Part shown: piece after piece, positions 1-7,709 of the stretch
Layout of the letters: every line of letters starts with the position of its first letter
Position numbering within the stretch: position 1 is the stretch's first letter
NCBI GenBank assembly: GCA_009889685.1
Contig: WTZT01000006.1
Span: 1 to 13,348, forward strand
From: Candidatus Hikarchaeia archaeon HikBin4
GTDB taxonomy: Archaea > Halobacteriota > Halobacteria > Halobacteriales > Hikarchaeaceae
DNA length: 13,348 bases
Direction: 5' to 3'
The notes under the pieces: model-generated
Database searches by the model: none
Told to the model about the DNA's origin: nothing
What the model saw: only the letters and a program-made list of their open reading frames with translations
Program-made: the position numbers and the translations under genes

Positions 1-108
1 GTGGAAAATACACGGATTTTAAAAGTGATAATAACACTCCCATAGAACATATAGAATGCTAAACGGTGACTTCAATAAATTAATTACAGTTGTTGAAGAT
101 AGAACTAC

Positions 109-1095
109 ATGGAGAAACAAAAATATGGGATATTACTTCCCAATTTTGGTGAACATGCATCGGTAGAAAAACTAGTGGGGGGGACCATAAAAGCAGAAAA
201 GTATGGATTTGACTCGGTATGGATTAGAGATCACTTGATATTTCAACCTCATGGGATGGAAGGTGCAGACAAGACACATGTGGATACATTTGCCGTATTA
301 GCTGGATTGGCAACTGTTACAAAAAAGATTGAACTTGGAACTGCAGTAGTGATACCACTAAGGCATCCTCTACATCTTGCACATCAATTTGCGAGTTTGG
401 ATTGGATGTCAAATGGTAGGGCGATTTGTGGCCTTGGTGCAGGAAATTTTAAACATGAATTCGATGCCATTGGTTTTCCAGAGGGTTATGAGAATAGAAC
501 GGGGGTTGTTCGGGAAAATGTCGACATATTAAGAGCTGCATGGAATGAAGATGTGTTTAGTCACGATGGAGATGTATTTTCATTTGAGGACGTATGGGTT
601 CGACCTCAGCCGGTTAGTGAAATTCCCATATGGTATGGGGGTTCAACTCCATTAGCTGTTTCATGGGCGGCAGAATTTTGTGATGGATGGCTCCCAGGGA
701 GGATTAATATGCCAACATTTGTGAAAGCGATTGGCAAACTTGAGAGAGAAGCAAAAGAGCACGGAAGGTCACGACCAACAGTGGGTGCAGTTCCGATTAC
801 AAGTCCGGATGAGGACCGACAGAAAGCACTTGATTCTGCAAACATTCAAGGACTACTAGATTCATCTAATAAAAGAGATAAATGGGTCAAACCGGAGGGT
901 GGGAAATTTACTAAAGTTGAAGATCTTGATGGAGTATTATTAGCAGGTACGCCAGAAGATATAGTAGACGGTGTAGAGAAATTTGTTCAAAGTGGGCTTA
1001 ATCATCTTGTGTTCGACCTACGGATGAGATTTGATGATTGGGATTACTGTTTGGATTTATTGGGACAGGACATACTCCCCAACTGCCCTAAATAA
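109..1095 (+). CDS. LLM-class (luciferase-like) flavin/F420-dependent oxidoreductase
   Basis: A 328-residue protein of the luciferase-like monooxygenase superfamily, a TIM barrel that uses reduced FMN or coenzyme F420. Seen in the sequence: an N-terminal beta strand ending in LLPNFG (9-14); WIRDHL (38-43); the family core running from GTAVV (77-81) through RHPLHLAHQFASLDWMSNGR (85-104); GLGAGN (108-113); IPIWYGGS (172-179) followed by CDGW (191-194), typical of the phosphate/cofactor end of the barrel. Length is normal for the family. In archaea many members are F420-dependent (established for the family), but the cofactor and substrate cannot be read here. The ATG at 109 has no clear Shine-Dalgarno sequence, so the mRNA may be leaderless. 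The gene is followed on the same strand by an alpha/beta hydrolase after a 124-bp gap, so the two may be functionally linked. Confidence 0.88.
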   Translation: MEKQKYGILLPNFGEHASVEKLVGGTIKAEKYGFDSVWIRDHLIFQPHGMEGADKTHVDTFAVLAGLATVTKKIELGTAVVIPLRHPLHLAHQFASLDWMSNGRAICGLGAGNFKHEFDAIGFPEGYENRTGVVRENVDILRAAWNEDVFSHDGDVFSFEDVWVRPQPVSEIPIWYGGSTPLAVSWAAEFCDGWLPGRINMPTFVKAIGKLEREAKEHGRSRPTVGAVPITSPDEDRQKALDSANIQGLLDSSNKRDKWVKPEGGKFTKVEDLDGVLLAGTPEDIVDGVEKFVQSGLNHLVFDLRMRFDDWDYCLDLLGQDILPNCPK

Positions 1096-1140
1096 ATAAG
1101 AATTTAATTAGAAGGGAGTTTCATTTCTGACAAAATGTGT

Positions 1141-1187
1141 ACGTTGAGCTTAACGTTGTTCTTGGTTAATTTGTCATAACGATCGTT
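1141..1187. promoter_or_regulatory. Two palindromes in the leader of the alpha/beta hydrolase gene
   Basis: Positions 1141-1156 form an inverted repeat, ACGTT-gagctt-AACGT. Positions 1178-1187 form the perfect 10-bp palindrome AACGATCGTT. A third pair, tgacaaa (1128-1134) and tttgtca (1170-1176), frames part of the region. They lie 33-92 bp upstream of the ATG at 1220, where a regulator could bind. The operator role is inferred; no regulator gene lies beside it. Confidence 0.3.
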
Positions 1188-1219
1188 TTAACAGTTAATA
1201 GAGGTTATAATAAGTAGGA

Positions 1220-2131
1220 ATGATAGAAGAAAATGTTACGTTCTATAGTGAAGGTGAAAAGGTTGCAGGCATACTTAGATTGCCTGAAAAAATGAAGGGT
1301 CCGGCTCCAGGTATCGTTCAGGGACCGGGTTTTTTGGGACTAAAAGGTGGGAAGTTATACAAACAATACCATGATTTGTTAATAGATGCTGGTTTTGTTG
1401 TATTGGTTTTTGATTATAGAGGGTTTGGAGATAGTGAAGGAGATTCTGTCCTGTATCCAGAGCGCCAGATAGAAGATATCCGCAACGCGATTAGCTATAT
1501 TGAAACTAGGGATGAAATAGACAATAATCGGATTGGTTTGTTTGGTTCGGGTGGCACGGGCGGCGGGAATGCGGTTGTAGCTGCTGCACGGGATAAAAGA
1601 GTAAAATGTATGGTAGCTAACAATGCTGTTGCAGATGGGGCTGAATGGGTAAGAGGAATGCGTAGAGAATATGAATGGCTTGGTTTGCTTGATGCACTAG
1701 AAGAGGATCGTAGGCAACGTGTTCTTACTGGGAAAAGTAAAATGATACCTTCTAGAGGTTTAGAAGGTCTACAGATACCAACACCTGAAAGAATGACGAC
1801 GAATGTTAAAAGTGATGTAGATACTAAAATACCACAAGAATTGCCCTTGTCTTGTGCAGAAGCCATAATAGAATACTGCCCAGAGGATGTTGTTGATCAG
1901 ATAGATGGTGGGGTTTTATTTATTTGTGTTGAGAATGACGACACAACACCGGAGCGTCAAACTATTCGGTTGTATGAAAAGGCATCGTCGCCCAAAAAAC
2001 TTATAATACAAAGAGGGACTTCGCATTACGCTGCTTATGGGAAATATATCAATTTAATTGGCCCACAGATAGTAGAATGGTTTGAAACACACCTTAAATC
2101 TGAAGGATTAAAAATTATCGAAGAGATATAA
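1220..2131 (+). CDS. Alpha/beta hydrolase, dienelactone hydrolase/S15-like, with altered nucleophile elbow
   Basis: A 303-residue alpha/beta-hydrolase-fold protein. Visible family features are the N-terminal strands leading to QGPGF (34-38), FDYRGFGDSEG (64-74), the beta5-elbow segment GLFGSGGTGGGN (106-117), a candidate catalytic acid in VENDDTTP (Asp240/Asp241), and a candidate catalytic His269 in RGTSHY. A cap-like insertion spans about 140-220. In relatives the elbow reads G-x-Ser-x-G-G with a serine nucleophile. Here ungapped alignment puts Gly111 at that position, with Ser110 one residue early. The protein may therefore use Ser110 with a shifted geometry, be inactive, or act without a serine nucleophile. 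The substrate is unknown. It is co-oriented with the LLM oxidoreductase upstream, but a 124-bp gap suggests its own promoter. Confidence 0.82.
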   Translation: MIEENVTFYSEGEKVAGILRLPEKMKGPAPGIVQGPGFLGLKGGKLYKQYHDLLIDAGFVVLVFDYRGFGDSEGDSVLYPERQIEDIRNAISYIETRDEIDNNRIGLFGSGGTGGGNAVVAAARDKRVKCMVANNAVADGAEWVRGMRREYEWLGLLDALEEDRRQRVLTGKSKMIPSRGLEGLQIPTPERMTTNVKSDVDTKIPQELPLSCAEAIIEYCPEDVVDQIDGGVLFICVENDDTTPERQTIRLYEKASSPKKLIIQRGTSHYAAYGKYINLIGPQIVEWFETHLKSEGLKIIEEI

Positions 2132-2137
2132 AATAAA

Positions 2138-3538
2138 TTAACGATACTCGTTTTTATCTATATACTTTCCATATCCAGGATCGGCAGTTATTTCACCTTC
2201 ATCATAGACAACGGTTCCCCGAACAATTGTTTGTGTGGGGACCCCAATTACATCGTAGCCATCAAAACTAGACCATCCAGCTTTGGCAAAAGTTTTGGAT
2301 TCGTCTATAACAGATTTTCTGTTTAAATCTATGATAGTTATATCCGCATCAGATCCTACTTGTATTGCACCTTTCTTAGGATATATTCCTAAGAATTTTG
2401 CAGGATTTTCAGAGGTCATTTTTACCAGTTTATTTAGAGTCAACCTACCATTATTAACTTCTGTTAAAATAAGTGGTAAAAAATCCTGTGCCCCCAAAAG
2501 TCCAGAAGCAGCATCCCAAACATCTGGTTTGTTTGCCTCTTCCTCTAATTGAGGAGCATGTTCGATTAACATTAAATCAAAAACTTCATCATCAAGGGCT
2601 TTCCAAAGTTTTTCATTATCTGGCGTGTACCATCTTCGTTTCCAGTTGACACTAGGATCTCGTTGGAGGAATGCTGATGCTTCCGCTTCTGCATGTAAGT
2701 CCCAGCCCCAGCTTTTAAGTTTTCTTACAAGATCGACTAGAGTGACACGGTTTTCAAAATCTAGGTGAGGTTTTGGTGTGATTTCATTGAAACCTAGATG
2801 TAGAATGTTTAGATGTTTTAATCCAGTTATATGGGCAAGGAATGCGGCTTCAAAACACCCTAGTGTCATGTTCATACCATCCTTTCCTTCACGCAAAGCC
2901 GAGTAATCATCGGCCCCCATAGCTTTGAGACGGTAAAAAAGCTCATCCGCTAAAGGTACATCGGAGGGGTGGATAGATATAGGAATATTCTTATCCATTT
3001 TTGCAATGGCATCAAAAATATTGTATAGCCGGTTGGTTTCATAAACGGCTAATTCGGGGACATAAGGATAATCTACTTCTGGATGCCGATGCATAAATAT
3101 CTTAAATCCTAGATTTCCAGTATTGTTGTAAATCTTAACAACTTCGTCTGGATCTGTTGCCCCAGCCCAGCTATTATGATCAATTAAAGATTTTTCAGAT
3201 GCAAGAGCAACTTTATCTTGATAACGTTCGAGTGTATTTGTTATAGGTGTGCAATTTGGCATGTCCATATACATGGTGTAGCCTCCAGCTGCTGCTGCTT
3301 GGGACCCTTTTTCAAAATCCTCTTTATGTGTTTGACCAGGTTCTCTGAAATGAACATGTTGATTGACCAACCCTGGTAAAATTTCTTTCCCGGTGGCATC
3401 TATTATTTCGGTTGCTGAGGGAGTGGTTACAGAAGAACCGAGATGTACAATTAGCCCATCTTTAATAGCTATATCTGCCGCATAACTATTACTAGAGGTA
3501 TGAATTGTTCCGTTTTTAATAACTAAATCTACGGACAT
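2138..3538 (-). CDS. Cyclic amidohydrolase (dihydroorotase / allantoinase / hydantoinase family)
   Basis: A 466-residue member of the metal-dependent amidohydrolase superfamily, which opens cyclic amide rings such as dihydroorotate, allantoin, hydantoin or dihydropyrimidine. Seen: LPGLVNQHVHFREPG (54-68) with metal ligands His61 and His63, DMPNC (92-96), the candidate carboxylated lysine Lys146 in GFKIFM, His190 in SIHPSD, His247 in ILHLGF, and a C-terminal block NPAKFLGIYPKKG then GSDAD. Two positions are unusual: the residue before the HVH block is Gln60 where dihydroorotases often have other residues, and the usual catalytic Asp of DHAPH is Glu326 (IEHAPQ). ATG at 3538 is chosen over an upstream in-frame TTG (3553) because MSVDLVIKNG matches the family N-terminus. 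It may serve pyrimidine synthesis or hydantoin-type catabolism; no other pyr gene is present in the window. Confidence 0.85.
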   Translation of the reverse strand: MSVDLVIKNGTIHTSSNSYAADIAIKDGLIVHLGSSVTTPSATEIIDATGKEILPGLVNQHVHFREPGQTHKEDFEKGSQAAAAGGYTMYMDMPNCTPITNTLERYQDKVALASEKSLIDHNSWAGATDPDEVVKIYNNTGNLGFKIFMHRHPEVDYPYVPELAVYETNRLYNIFDAIAKMDKNIPISIHPSDVPLADELFYRLKAMGADDYSALREGKDGMNMTLGCFEAAFLAHITGLKHLNILHLGFNEITPKPHLDFENRVTLVDLVRKLKSWGWDLHAEAEASAFLQRDPSVNWKRRWYTPDNEKLWKALDDEVFDLMLIEHAPQLEEEANKPDVWDAASGLLGAQDFLPLILTEVNNGRLTLNKLVKMTSENPAKFLGIYPKKGAIQVGSDADITIIDLNRKSVIDESKTFAKAGWSSFDGYDVIGVPTQTIVRGTVVYDEGEITADPGYGKYIDKNEYR

Positions 3539-3600
3539 GTGATTATAATTCAAGGGGCGATCTATTAAGTTGCCGATGCAAGGATGGGTAGAAGGGAAAA

Positions 3601-3673
3601 TAGTCCCACCCGGATTCGAACCGAGGTCGTCGCGCCCAGAACGCGACAGGATTGGCCACTACCCCATGGGACT
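3601..3673 (-). tRNA. tRNA-Gln (anticodon CUG)
   Basis: A 73-nt cloverleaf on the minus strand. The acceptor stem AGTCCCA (3673-3667) pairs with TGGGACT (3608-3602), with A73 at 3601. The anticodon stem TCGCG/CGCGA encloses loop TTCTGGG, giving anticodon CTG (3639-3637), which reads CAG. The T-arm has the loop TTCGAAT closed by CTCGG/CCGGG. D-loop A14, G18-G19 and A21 are present. CCA is not encoded; the mature end runs into TTTTCCC on the minus strand. First pair A1-U72 is the identity feature of archaeal tRNA-Gln read by the GatDE amidotransferase (established knowledge). Confidence 0.96.
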
Positions 3674-3701
3674 ATACAAAGGGGATTGGTCCTGGTGTGT
3701 G

Positions 3702-3708
3702 TTAAAAG
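3702..3708 (-). promoter_or_regulatory. Probable TATA box of tRNA-Gln
   Basis: The minus strand reads CTTTTAA here, 29-35 nt upstream of the mature tRNA 5' end. That is the expected distance for an archaeal TATA/box A element. No independent evidence is available. Confidence 0.4.
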
Positions 3709-3773
3709 TTTTTTGTTGTTTGTGAGTAGGCCGTATCGGTACATACATCCAGCAAGATAAATGATTGCAAGAT

Positions 3774-4349
3774 ATGTATGTGGGGCGTTTTATTGTTGTT
3801 GGGAAAGATTTTGGAGGGTATTGTGTTTGTTCGCGTTCTTTTCCAAATCGACGTGTGGTAAAAAGAGATAATTGTTTAAGTATTGAATTTATGGAGGAGA
3901 CTAAAGAAGTAAAAAATCCATATGTGGCATACAATTGCGCGAGGGTGGAAGGGGATTTTGTTGTTATTGGGAATGGAGATCACGTAGATCGGATAGTAGA
4001 ACAACTTGTATTAAAAATAAACCCAAAAGATGCATTAACAAAAGGATTAGTTGTATCAGGATATGAAAAGGATGAGTACAATACCCCAAGGATCGCGGGG
4101 ATTATCGGGGAAGAATCTTTTATTGGAGTCATTAGAAAGAATGGAATTGAAGTACAGGGGGCAGGGGATGTCATGTTTGTTTCGACTTACGATAAAAATA
4201 GTCCAGAAAGACTTGATTTTGAGGCCCAATCAGCGAGAGAGGTTATTGATGAAATGTATGGGATGGGGTTTGAACATCCAATATGTGCAGTGGGGGTAAA
4301 GAAAGGAGAGTTAGTAGAGTTTAGTTTAGATAACAAAAAATTTAATTAA
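3774..4349 (+). CDS. purO: Archaeal IMP cyclohydrolase PurO
   Basis: A 191-residue protein catalysing the last step of de novo purine synthesis, ring closure of FAICAR to IMP, in the cytoplasm. PurO is the archaeal enzyme, unrelated to bacterial PurH. Characteristic blocks are MYVGRF at the N-terminus, SRSFPNR (20-26), KNPYVAYNC (47-55), YEKDEYNTPRIAG (97-109) and VSTYDKN (136-142). The ATG at 3774 is preferred over the in-frame TTG at 3765 because PurO proteins begin MYVGRF. The length fits the family. It is divergent from tRNA-Gln (100 bp apart) and convergent with the aspartate kinase gene, the two stop ends overlapping by 8 bp (4342-4349). Confidence 0.95.
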   Translation: MYVGRFIVVGKDFGGYCVCSRSFPNRRVVKRDNCLSIEFMEETKEVKNPYVAYNCARVEGDFVVIGNGDHVDRIVEQLVLKINPKDALTKGLVVSGYEKDEYNTPRIAGIIGEESFIGVIRKNGIEVQGAGDVMFVSTYDKNSPERLDFEAQSAREVIDEMYGMGFEHPICAVGVKKGELVEFSLDNKKFN

Positions 4350-5532
4350 TATCATTAAACAATTTTTGGACTATGTTTAATGCTTCTTTACGTTGATTCC
4401 AATTAACAAAAACACCTATAGAAGTGGCGCTTGTGATGAGGTCAGCGAGGTTAATACCATTCTCAGATAGAGCGACTAAAAGATCCCTCAAAATACTAGT
4501 TTGGTCAGTTACGACACCACCAGAAATTCTAATAACTGCTATAGGAGATTCTGCAGTTACACTAGAAAGAGTGGGTATGTCGATCACAGCAGTGTGTAAA
4601 GTAGATTCGACTTCTTTTCCATCGGCGTTGTCAACATAAAAAGTGAGACTATCAAGTCCACTAGATACAGCTTGTATATTAATATTAGAAGCCCCTAGAA
4701 TAACAGATAGGTCTCGTAAGATGTGAGGTGTGTTTCTCACAGCCCGTCCGGCAACCATGACTCCGGTTACTGCCCTCTCTCGCATGTCTATTAAATTTTG
4801 GAATTTCCCGGTGACATCAGTTCCACCGGATAAAAGCCCATCATTTTGATAATGGAGCACCCTAAGACCAAATTTATCAGTTTTATAAGAAAGTGCAGAG
4901 GGGGCTATGATTTCAGCTCCACGGAAAGATAGACTACGTAGTTCGTCTACACTTATTTTTCCAACATTCATTGTACCTTCAACTGCGTTTGGGTCTCCCG
5001 TCATGACGCCGGAAACGTCGGTGACGATTACAACTTCGTCAGCCTCTAGATAATGGCCGAGCATGACTGCAGTGGTGTCACTCCCCCCACGTCCGAGGGT
5101 AGTTACATTCCCAGAAGTGTCTTCGGCTAGGAATCCAGTGACTACAGGCACTGTGTCGTGGAGTGTTTTTTGGAGATCTGCAGATCTAGATGTGGTTTCT
5201 TCTACAGATACAATCCCATTTTCATCAAGAATGATTGGCCAGTGTGGATGTTGAGGCTCTAGAAAGATTGAATTAATACCTTTAGAGGTTAATGCGGCTT
5301 TCAACATTCTCACGGAGGTTCGTTCCCCCATGCTAACTATTTCTGCTTGGTCGTAGGGGTCTGCTTCAAATGTTATTTGGTCAAATAAATCATCAGTGGT
5401 GGACCCCATTGCGCTTACAACTACAACTGCTTCATGCCCATCATGGACTAGTTTTGCTATAGAAGCTGCTGCCCGATCAATGCGATCACCAGTGGCGACA
5501 CTGGTTCCTCCAAACTTTACAACTACACGCAC
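4342..5532 (-). CDS. lysC: Aspartate kinase with tandem C-terminal ACT domains
   Basis: A 396-residue enzyme that phosphorylates aspartate, committing it to lysine, threonine, methionine and homoserine synthesis. The amino-acid-kinase domain carries KFGGTS (6-11), VVVVSAMG (36-43), VSMGER (66-71) and TLGRGGSDTTA (145-155), followed by TDVSGV and GDP (179-181). Two ACT domains follow (about 256-325 and 330-396), each with the strand-helix pattern ILRDL...; in this family they bind feedback inhibitors such as lysine or threonine. The start is GTG (5532), supported because MRVVVKFGGTS is exactly the expected N-terminus. It lies 77 bp downstream of the DP1 gene on the same strand, so readthrough from DP1 is possible. 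No other aspartate-pathway gene is in the window, so the effector cannot be inferred. Confidence 0.95.
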   Translation of the reverse strand: MRVVVKFGGTSVATGDRIDRAAASIAKLVHDGHEAVVVVSAMGSTTDDLFDQITFEADPYDQAEIVSMGERTSVRMLKAALTSKGINSIFLEPQHPHWPIILDENGIVSVEETTSRSADLQKTLHDTVPVVTGFLAEDTSGNVTTLGRGGSDTTAVMLGHYLEADEVVIVTDVSGVMTGDPNAVEGTMNVGKISVDELRSLSFRGAEIIAPSALSYKTDKFGLRVLHYQNDGLLSGGTDVTGKFQNLIDMRERAVTGVMVAGRAVRNTPHILRDLSVILGASNINIQAVSSGLDSLTFYVDNADGKEVESTLHTAVIDIPTLSSVTAESPIAVIRISGGVVTDQTSILRDLLVALSENGINLADLITSATSIGVFVNWNQRKEALNIVQKLFNDIN

Positions 5533-5609
5533 TATACAACCATCAGGGAAGTTGGAGGGACTTGAACCATTCGGTATTTTTCAAGGAATGAAGGGTTGGT
5601 TGAGAAAAA

Positions 5610-7010
5610 TTATGAGAATTTTCGGATAGTTAAATTCAAAGTATCTAAATCTAAGATGGGTGCATACCCAACATCGGGGGTGATATTTGCTCGTTTTTGG
5701 AAATCGGTTTGAGATTGCCAGCAGCCAGAATTGATAACCAACACATTATGATATTTACCATACCCAAATTTATGGACATGTCCTGAATGAAAAACAGAGG
5801 GTATTTTATCAATAACCAAATAATCTTTCTGTTCGGGTGAGATCCTAGTTCTTGATCCAAATTGAGGGGCCAAATGACGTTTTTTAAGGAGTTGGATCAT
5901 AGCATTATGGGGAGCATCATAACTAACCTGAGTGGAATGTGTTTCTGCGATTATCTCATCCAAAGACACCCCATGATACATGAGGATTGGAACCCCTTCT
6001 ACAATCACAGTGGAGGGATTGGAAGTGAAGTGAATGTTAGAGGAAGAGAGTATATTTTTAATCTCAAGATCAAATCCGGGTTGTGGCTCTGCTAGCCGGA
6101 CTGCATCGTGATTTCCAGGTATCATAATCATAGAAATGTCACCAGAGATGTCCTTTAGACATTCATTAAACGCATCGTATTGTTCATATATATTAATAAT
6201 CTCAAGGTCGATGTCTTGTCCGGGGTAGACTCCAACACCTTCGACTAAATCTCCCGCGATTAAAATATACTCAATGGGTTCTGCCTCGGGTGTTTTGAGC
6301 CAACTTGTAAAATCAGACCAAAGTTCAGAATTAAAATGTTTAGATCCGACATGGATATCACTTAACAATGCTGCTTGGACTGGGCGAGTGGCATGAGGGG
6401 GTCGGAAATTGAGAGGGATGTCAGGAAAATAGATCATCTCAGCAAATAGAATCTCAGAGTCGGAAGAAAGTTTTCCTTTAACACCTATAACTTCGTCCAA
6501 AAGTATCTCATCTGTTAAATTAAAAATTTCACTATTGTTATGTACCAATATTGAAAAAGTTCCAGAAATATCTTCAAGTTCTATTAAAATATGATTAGAA
6601 TTTGTTTTTTGAATATTAGAAACCATCCCTACAACACGTACCTCACCAGAAGTGTTTTTAAGAGAATTTAAAGGGTAAGGATTTATTCGATTAGATAAAA
6701 TGGAAGTGAGTTGAGATAGTCTGTCTTGAAAAATTGAAACGAAATCGTTGTAGGTTCCAGAACCGGTGCTATTCCCAGTCATATCATTTAATATAGATAT
6801 GGAGGGCGAGGTGGAAGGGGACCTCCCATAAATATTGGATATATGGGACATGTTGAGAGTAAAAATTTCTTCAGGAATATTAGAAATTAAAAATTTAATA
6901 GTGGAATTGGGATCGGGAGTATTATTGATAAATTGCACCACCTCGGGTTCGGCGTTGTATCCATATTTTACTAGTTCTTGGATAACTTTAGAGAGTTCAT
7001 TTGATGGCAC
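5610..7010 (-). CDS. polB: DNA polymerase D (Pol II) small subunit DP1, MRE11-like 3'-5' exonuclease
   Basis: A 466-residue small subunit of the euryarchaeal replicative polymerase PolD, which supplies proofreading to the large subunit DP2. Seen: an N-terminal helical region, a Ser/Thr/Gly-rich stretch (about 64-86), an OB-fold (about 122-200), then the calcineurin-like phosphoesterase domain. The metal ligands are intact: LLSDIHVGS (Asp218, His220), AGDLVEG (Asp254), PGNHDAVR (Asn300, His301), YHG (His346) and HSGHVHKFG (His408-His413). It should therefore be an active exonuclease, unlike the inactivated eukaryotic B-subunits. The start is GTG at 7010, the only good candidate near the conserved N-terminus. 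It is shorter than some DP1 proteins, mainly at the N-terminus (from memory of the family). DP2 is not in the window. The gene points away from the origin and is followed on the same strand by lysC. Confidence 0.94.
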   Translation of the reverse strand: MPSNELSKVIQELVKYGYNAEPEVVQFINNTPDPNSTIKFLISNIPEEIFTLNMSHISNIYGRSPSTSPSISILNDMTGNSTGSGTYNDFVSIFQDRLSQLTSILSNRINPYPLNSLKNTSGEVRVVGMVSNIQKTNSNHILIELEDISGTFSILVHNNSEIFNLTDEILLDEVIGVKGKLSSDSEILFAEMIYFPDIPLNFRPPHATRPVQAALLSDIHVGSKHFNSELWSDFTSWLKTPEAEPIEYILIAGDLVEGVGVYPGQDIDLEIINIYEQYDAFNECLKDISGDISMIMIPGNHDAVRLAEPQPGFDLEIKNILSSSNIHFTSNPSTVIVEGVPILMYHGVSLDEIIAETHSTQVSYDAPHNAMIQLLKKRHLAPQFGSRTRISPEQKDYLVIDKIPSVFHSGHVHKFGYGKYHNVLVINSGCWQSQTDFQKRANITPDVGYAPILDLDTLNLTIRKFS

Positions 7011-7081
7011 GTGGAGGGAAAGAACGGAGGGGGGGGTAAAAATGTAGCGGCCCGGAAAGATTGATGTAGAGGTAGTTAGAA

Positions 7082-7088
7082 GTATAAT
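7082..7088 (+). promoter_or_regulatory. Possible TATA box of the signal peptidase gene
   Basis: GTATAAT lies 25-31 nt upstream of the ATG at 7113, with no strong Shine-Dalgarno between. This suggests a leaderless transcript. The placement is suggestive only. Confidence 0.35.
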
Positions 7089-7112
7089 AGAGTGGAAAGG
7101 AATAGTGGATAG

Positions 7113-7709
7113 ATGATTGAGAAAATAATAGGATTTTTTAAGGAAGGGGAAATTGGCAGAGTGATATTAAAAGATTTATTTTTTATTTTGTTGATAGGAG
7201 GGATTTTATTTGGAGTTAGTGGGGTTTGGCCACCATTAGTGGCCATAGAGAGTGGCAGTATGGAACCAAATTTACATCGAGGAGATTTGGTGTTTATTGT
7301 TGATGTTAAAGAGGTAGAAGGGGGGGGATTGAATATTACAACACGAGAGGTAGTGGGGGGGAATTATAAATTTGGGGAAATGGGAGATGTTATTGTGTTT
7401 AATGCAGATGGTAGTTCAAACATACCAGTGATACATAGAGTGGAGTTTTTAGTTGAAGAAGGTGAAAATTGGTATGAGAGGGGGAATCCGAATTGGGTTG
7501 TGGGTAAAGATTGTGGAGCGATGCCCAACTGCCCTGCCCCTCATAAAGGTTATATTACAAAAGGAGATAATAATGGAAAATATGACCAATCTCAAGGGAT
7601 TAGTGGCCCAGTTAAATCTTCATGGGTAAAAGGGACCGCGGAGGGTAGAATACCGTGGGTGGGATATATTAAATTAATTTTTAATGAAATTGCAGGGGTT
7701 GTTATTTAA
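7113..7709 (+). CDS. Signal peptidase I (archaeal/Sec11-type, S26B)
   Basis: A 198-residue membrane protease that removes signal peptides from secreted proteins. A single N-terminal membrane segment (about 18-44) is followed by the catalytic block ESGSMEPN, with Ser49 as nucleophile, and RGDLV (56-60). The second motif IPVIHRVE places His108 where archaeal and ER signal peptidases have histidine in place of bacterial lysine. TKGDNN (149-154) and YDQ (157-159) carry the conserved aspartates. The catalytic face is extracytoplasmic. The coding strand is very G-rich and contains G runs of 8 (7320-7327) and 7 (7355-7361). It sits between DP1 and orc1 in opposite orientation, and its stop overlaps that of orc1 by 4 bp. 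The link to replication genes is probably positional only. Confidence 0.93.
   Translation: MIEKIIGFFKEGEIGRVILKDLFFILLIGGILFGVSGVWPPLVAIESGSMEPNLHRGDLVFIVDVKEVEGGGLNITTREVVGGNYKFGEMGDVIVFNADGSSNIPVIHRVEFLVEEGENWYERGNPNWVVGKDCGAMPNCPAPHKGYITKGDNNGKYDQSQGISGPVKSSWVKGTAEGRIPWVGYIKLIFNEIAGVVI

Noticed and set aside
1..108. A gene end or regulatory site at the left edge.
   Set aside because: No coding pattern or clear promoter motif beyond AT-rich sequence was seen.
1495..1866. 123-codon minus-strand frame inside the alpha/beta hydrolase.
   Set aside because: Low-complexity Ser/Pro/Ala sequence antisense to a well-supported gene.
3659..3934. 91-codon minus-strand frame overlapping tRNA-Gln and the start of purO.
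   Set aside because: It overlaps a convincing tRNA and antisense to PurO, and shows no domain.
5533..5609. 77-bp spacer with a tRNA T-arm-like string on the minus strand (GGTTCAAGTCCCTCC).
   Set aside because: The loop resembles TTCAAGT, but the stem has mismatches, and no matching acceptor, D-arm or anticodon arm could be found. A decayed tRNA cannot be excluded, yet chance is enough.
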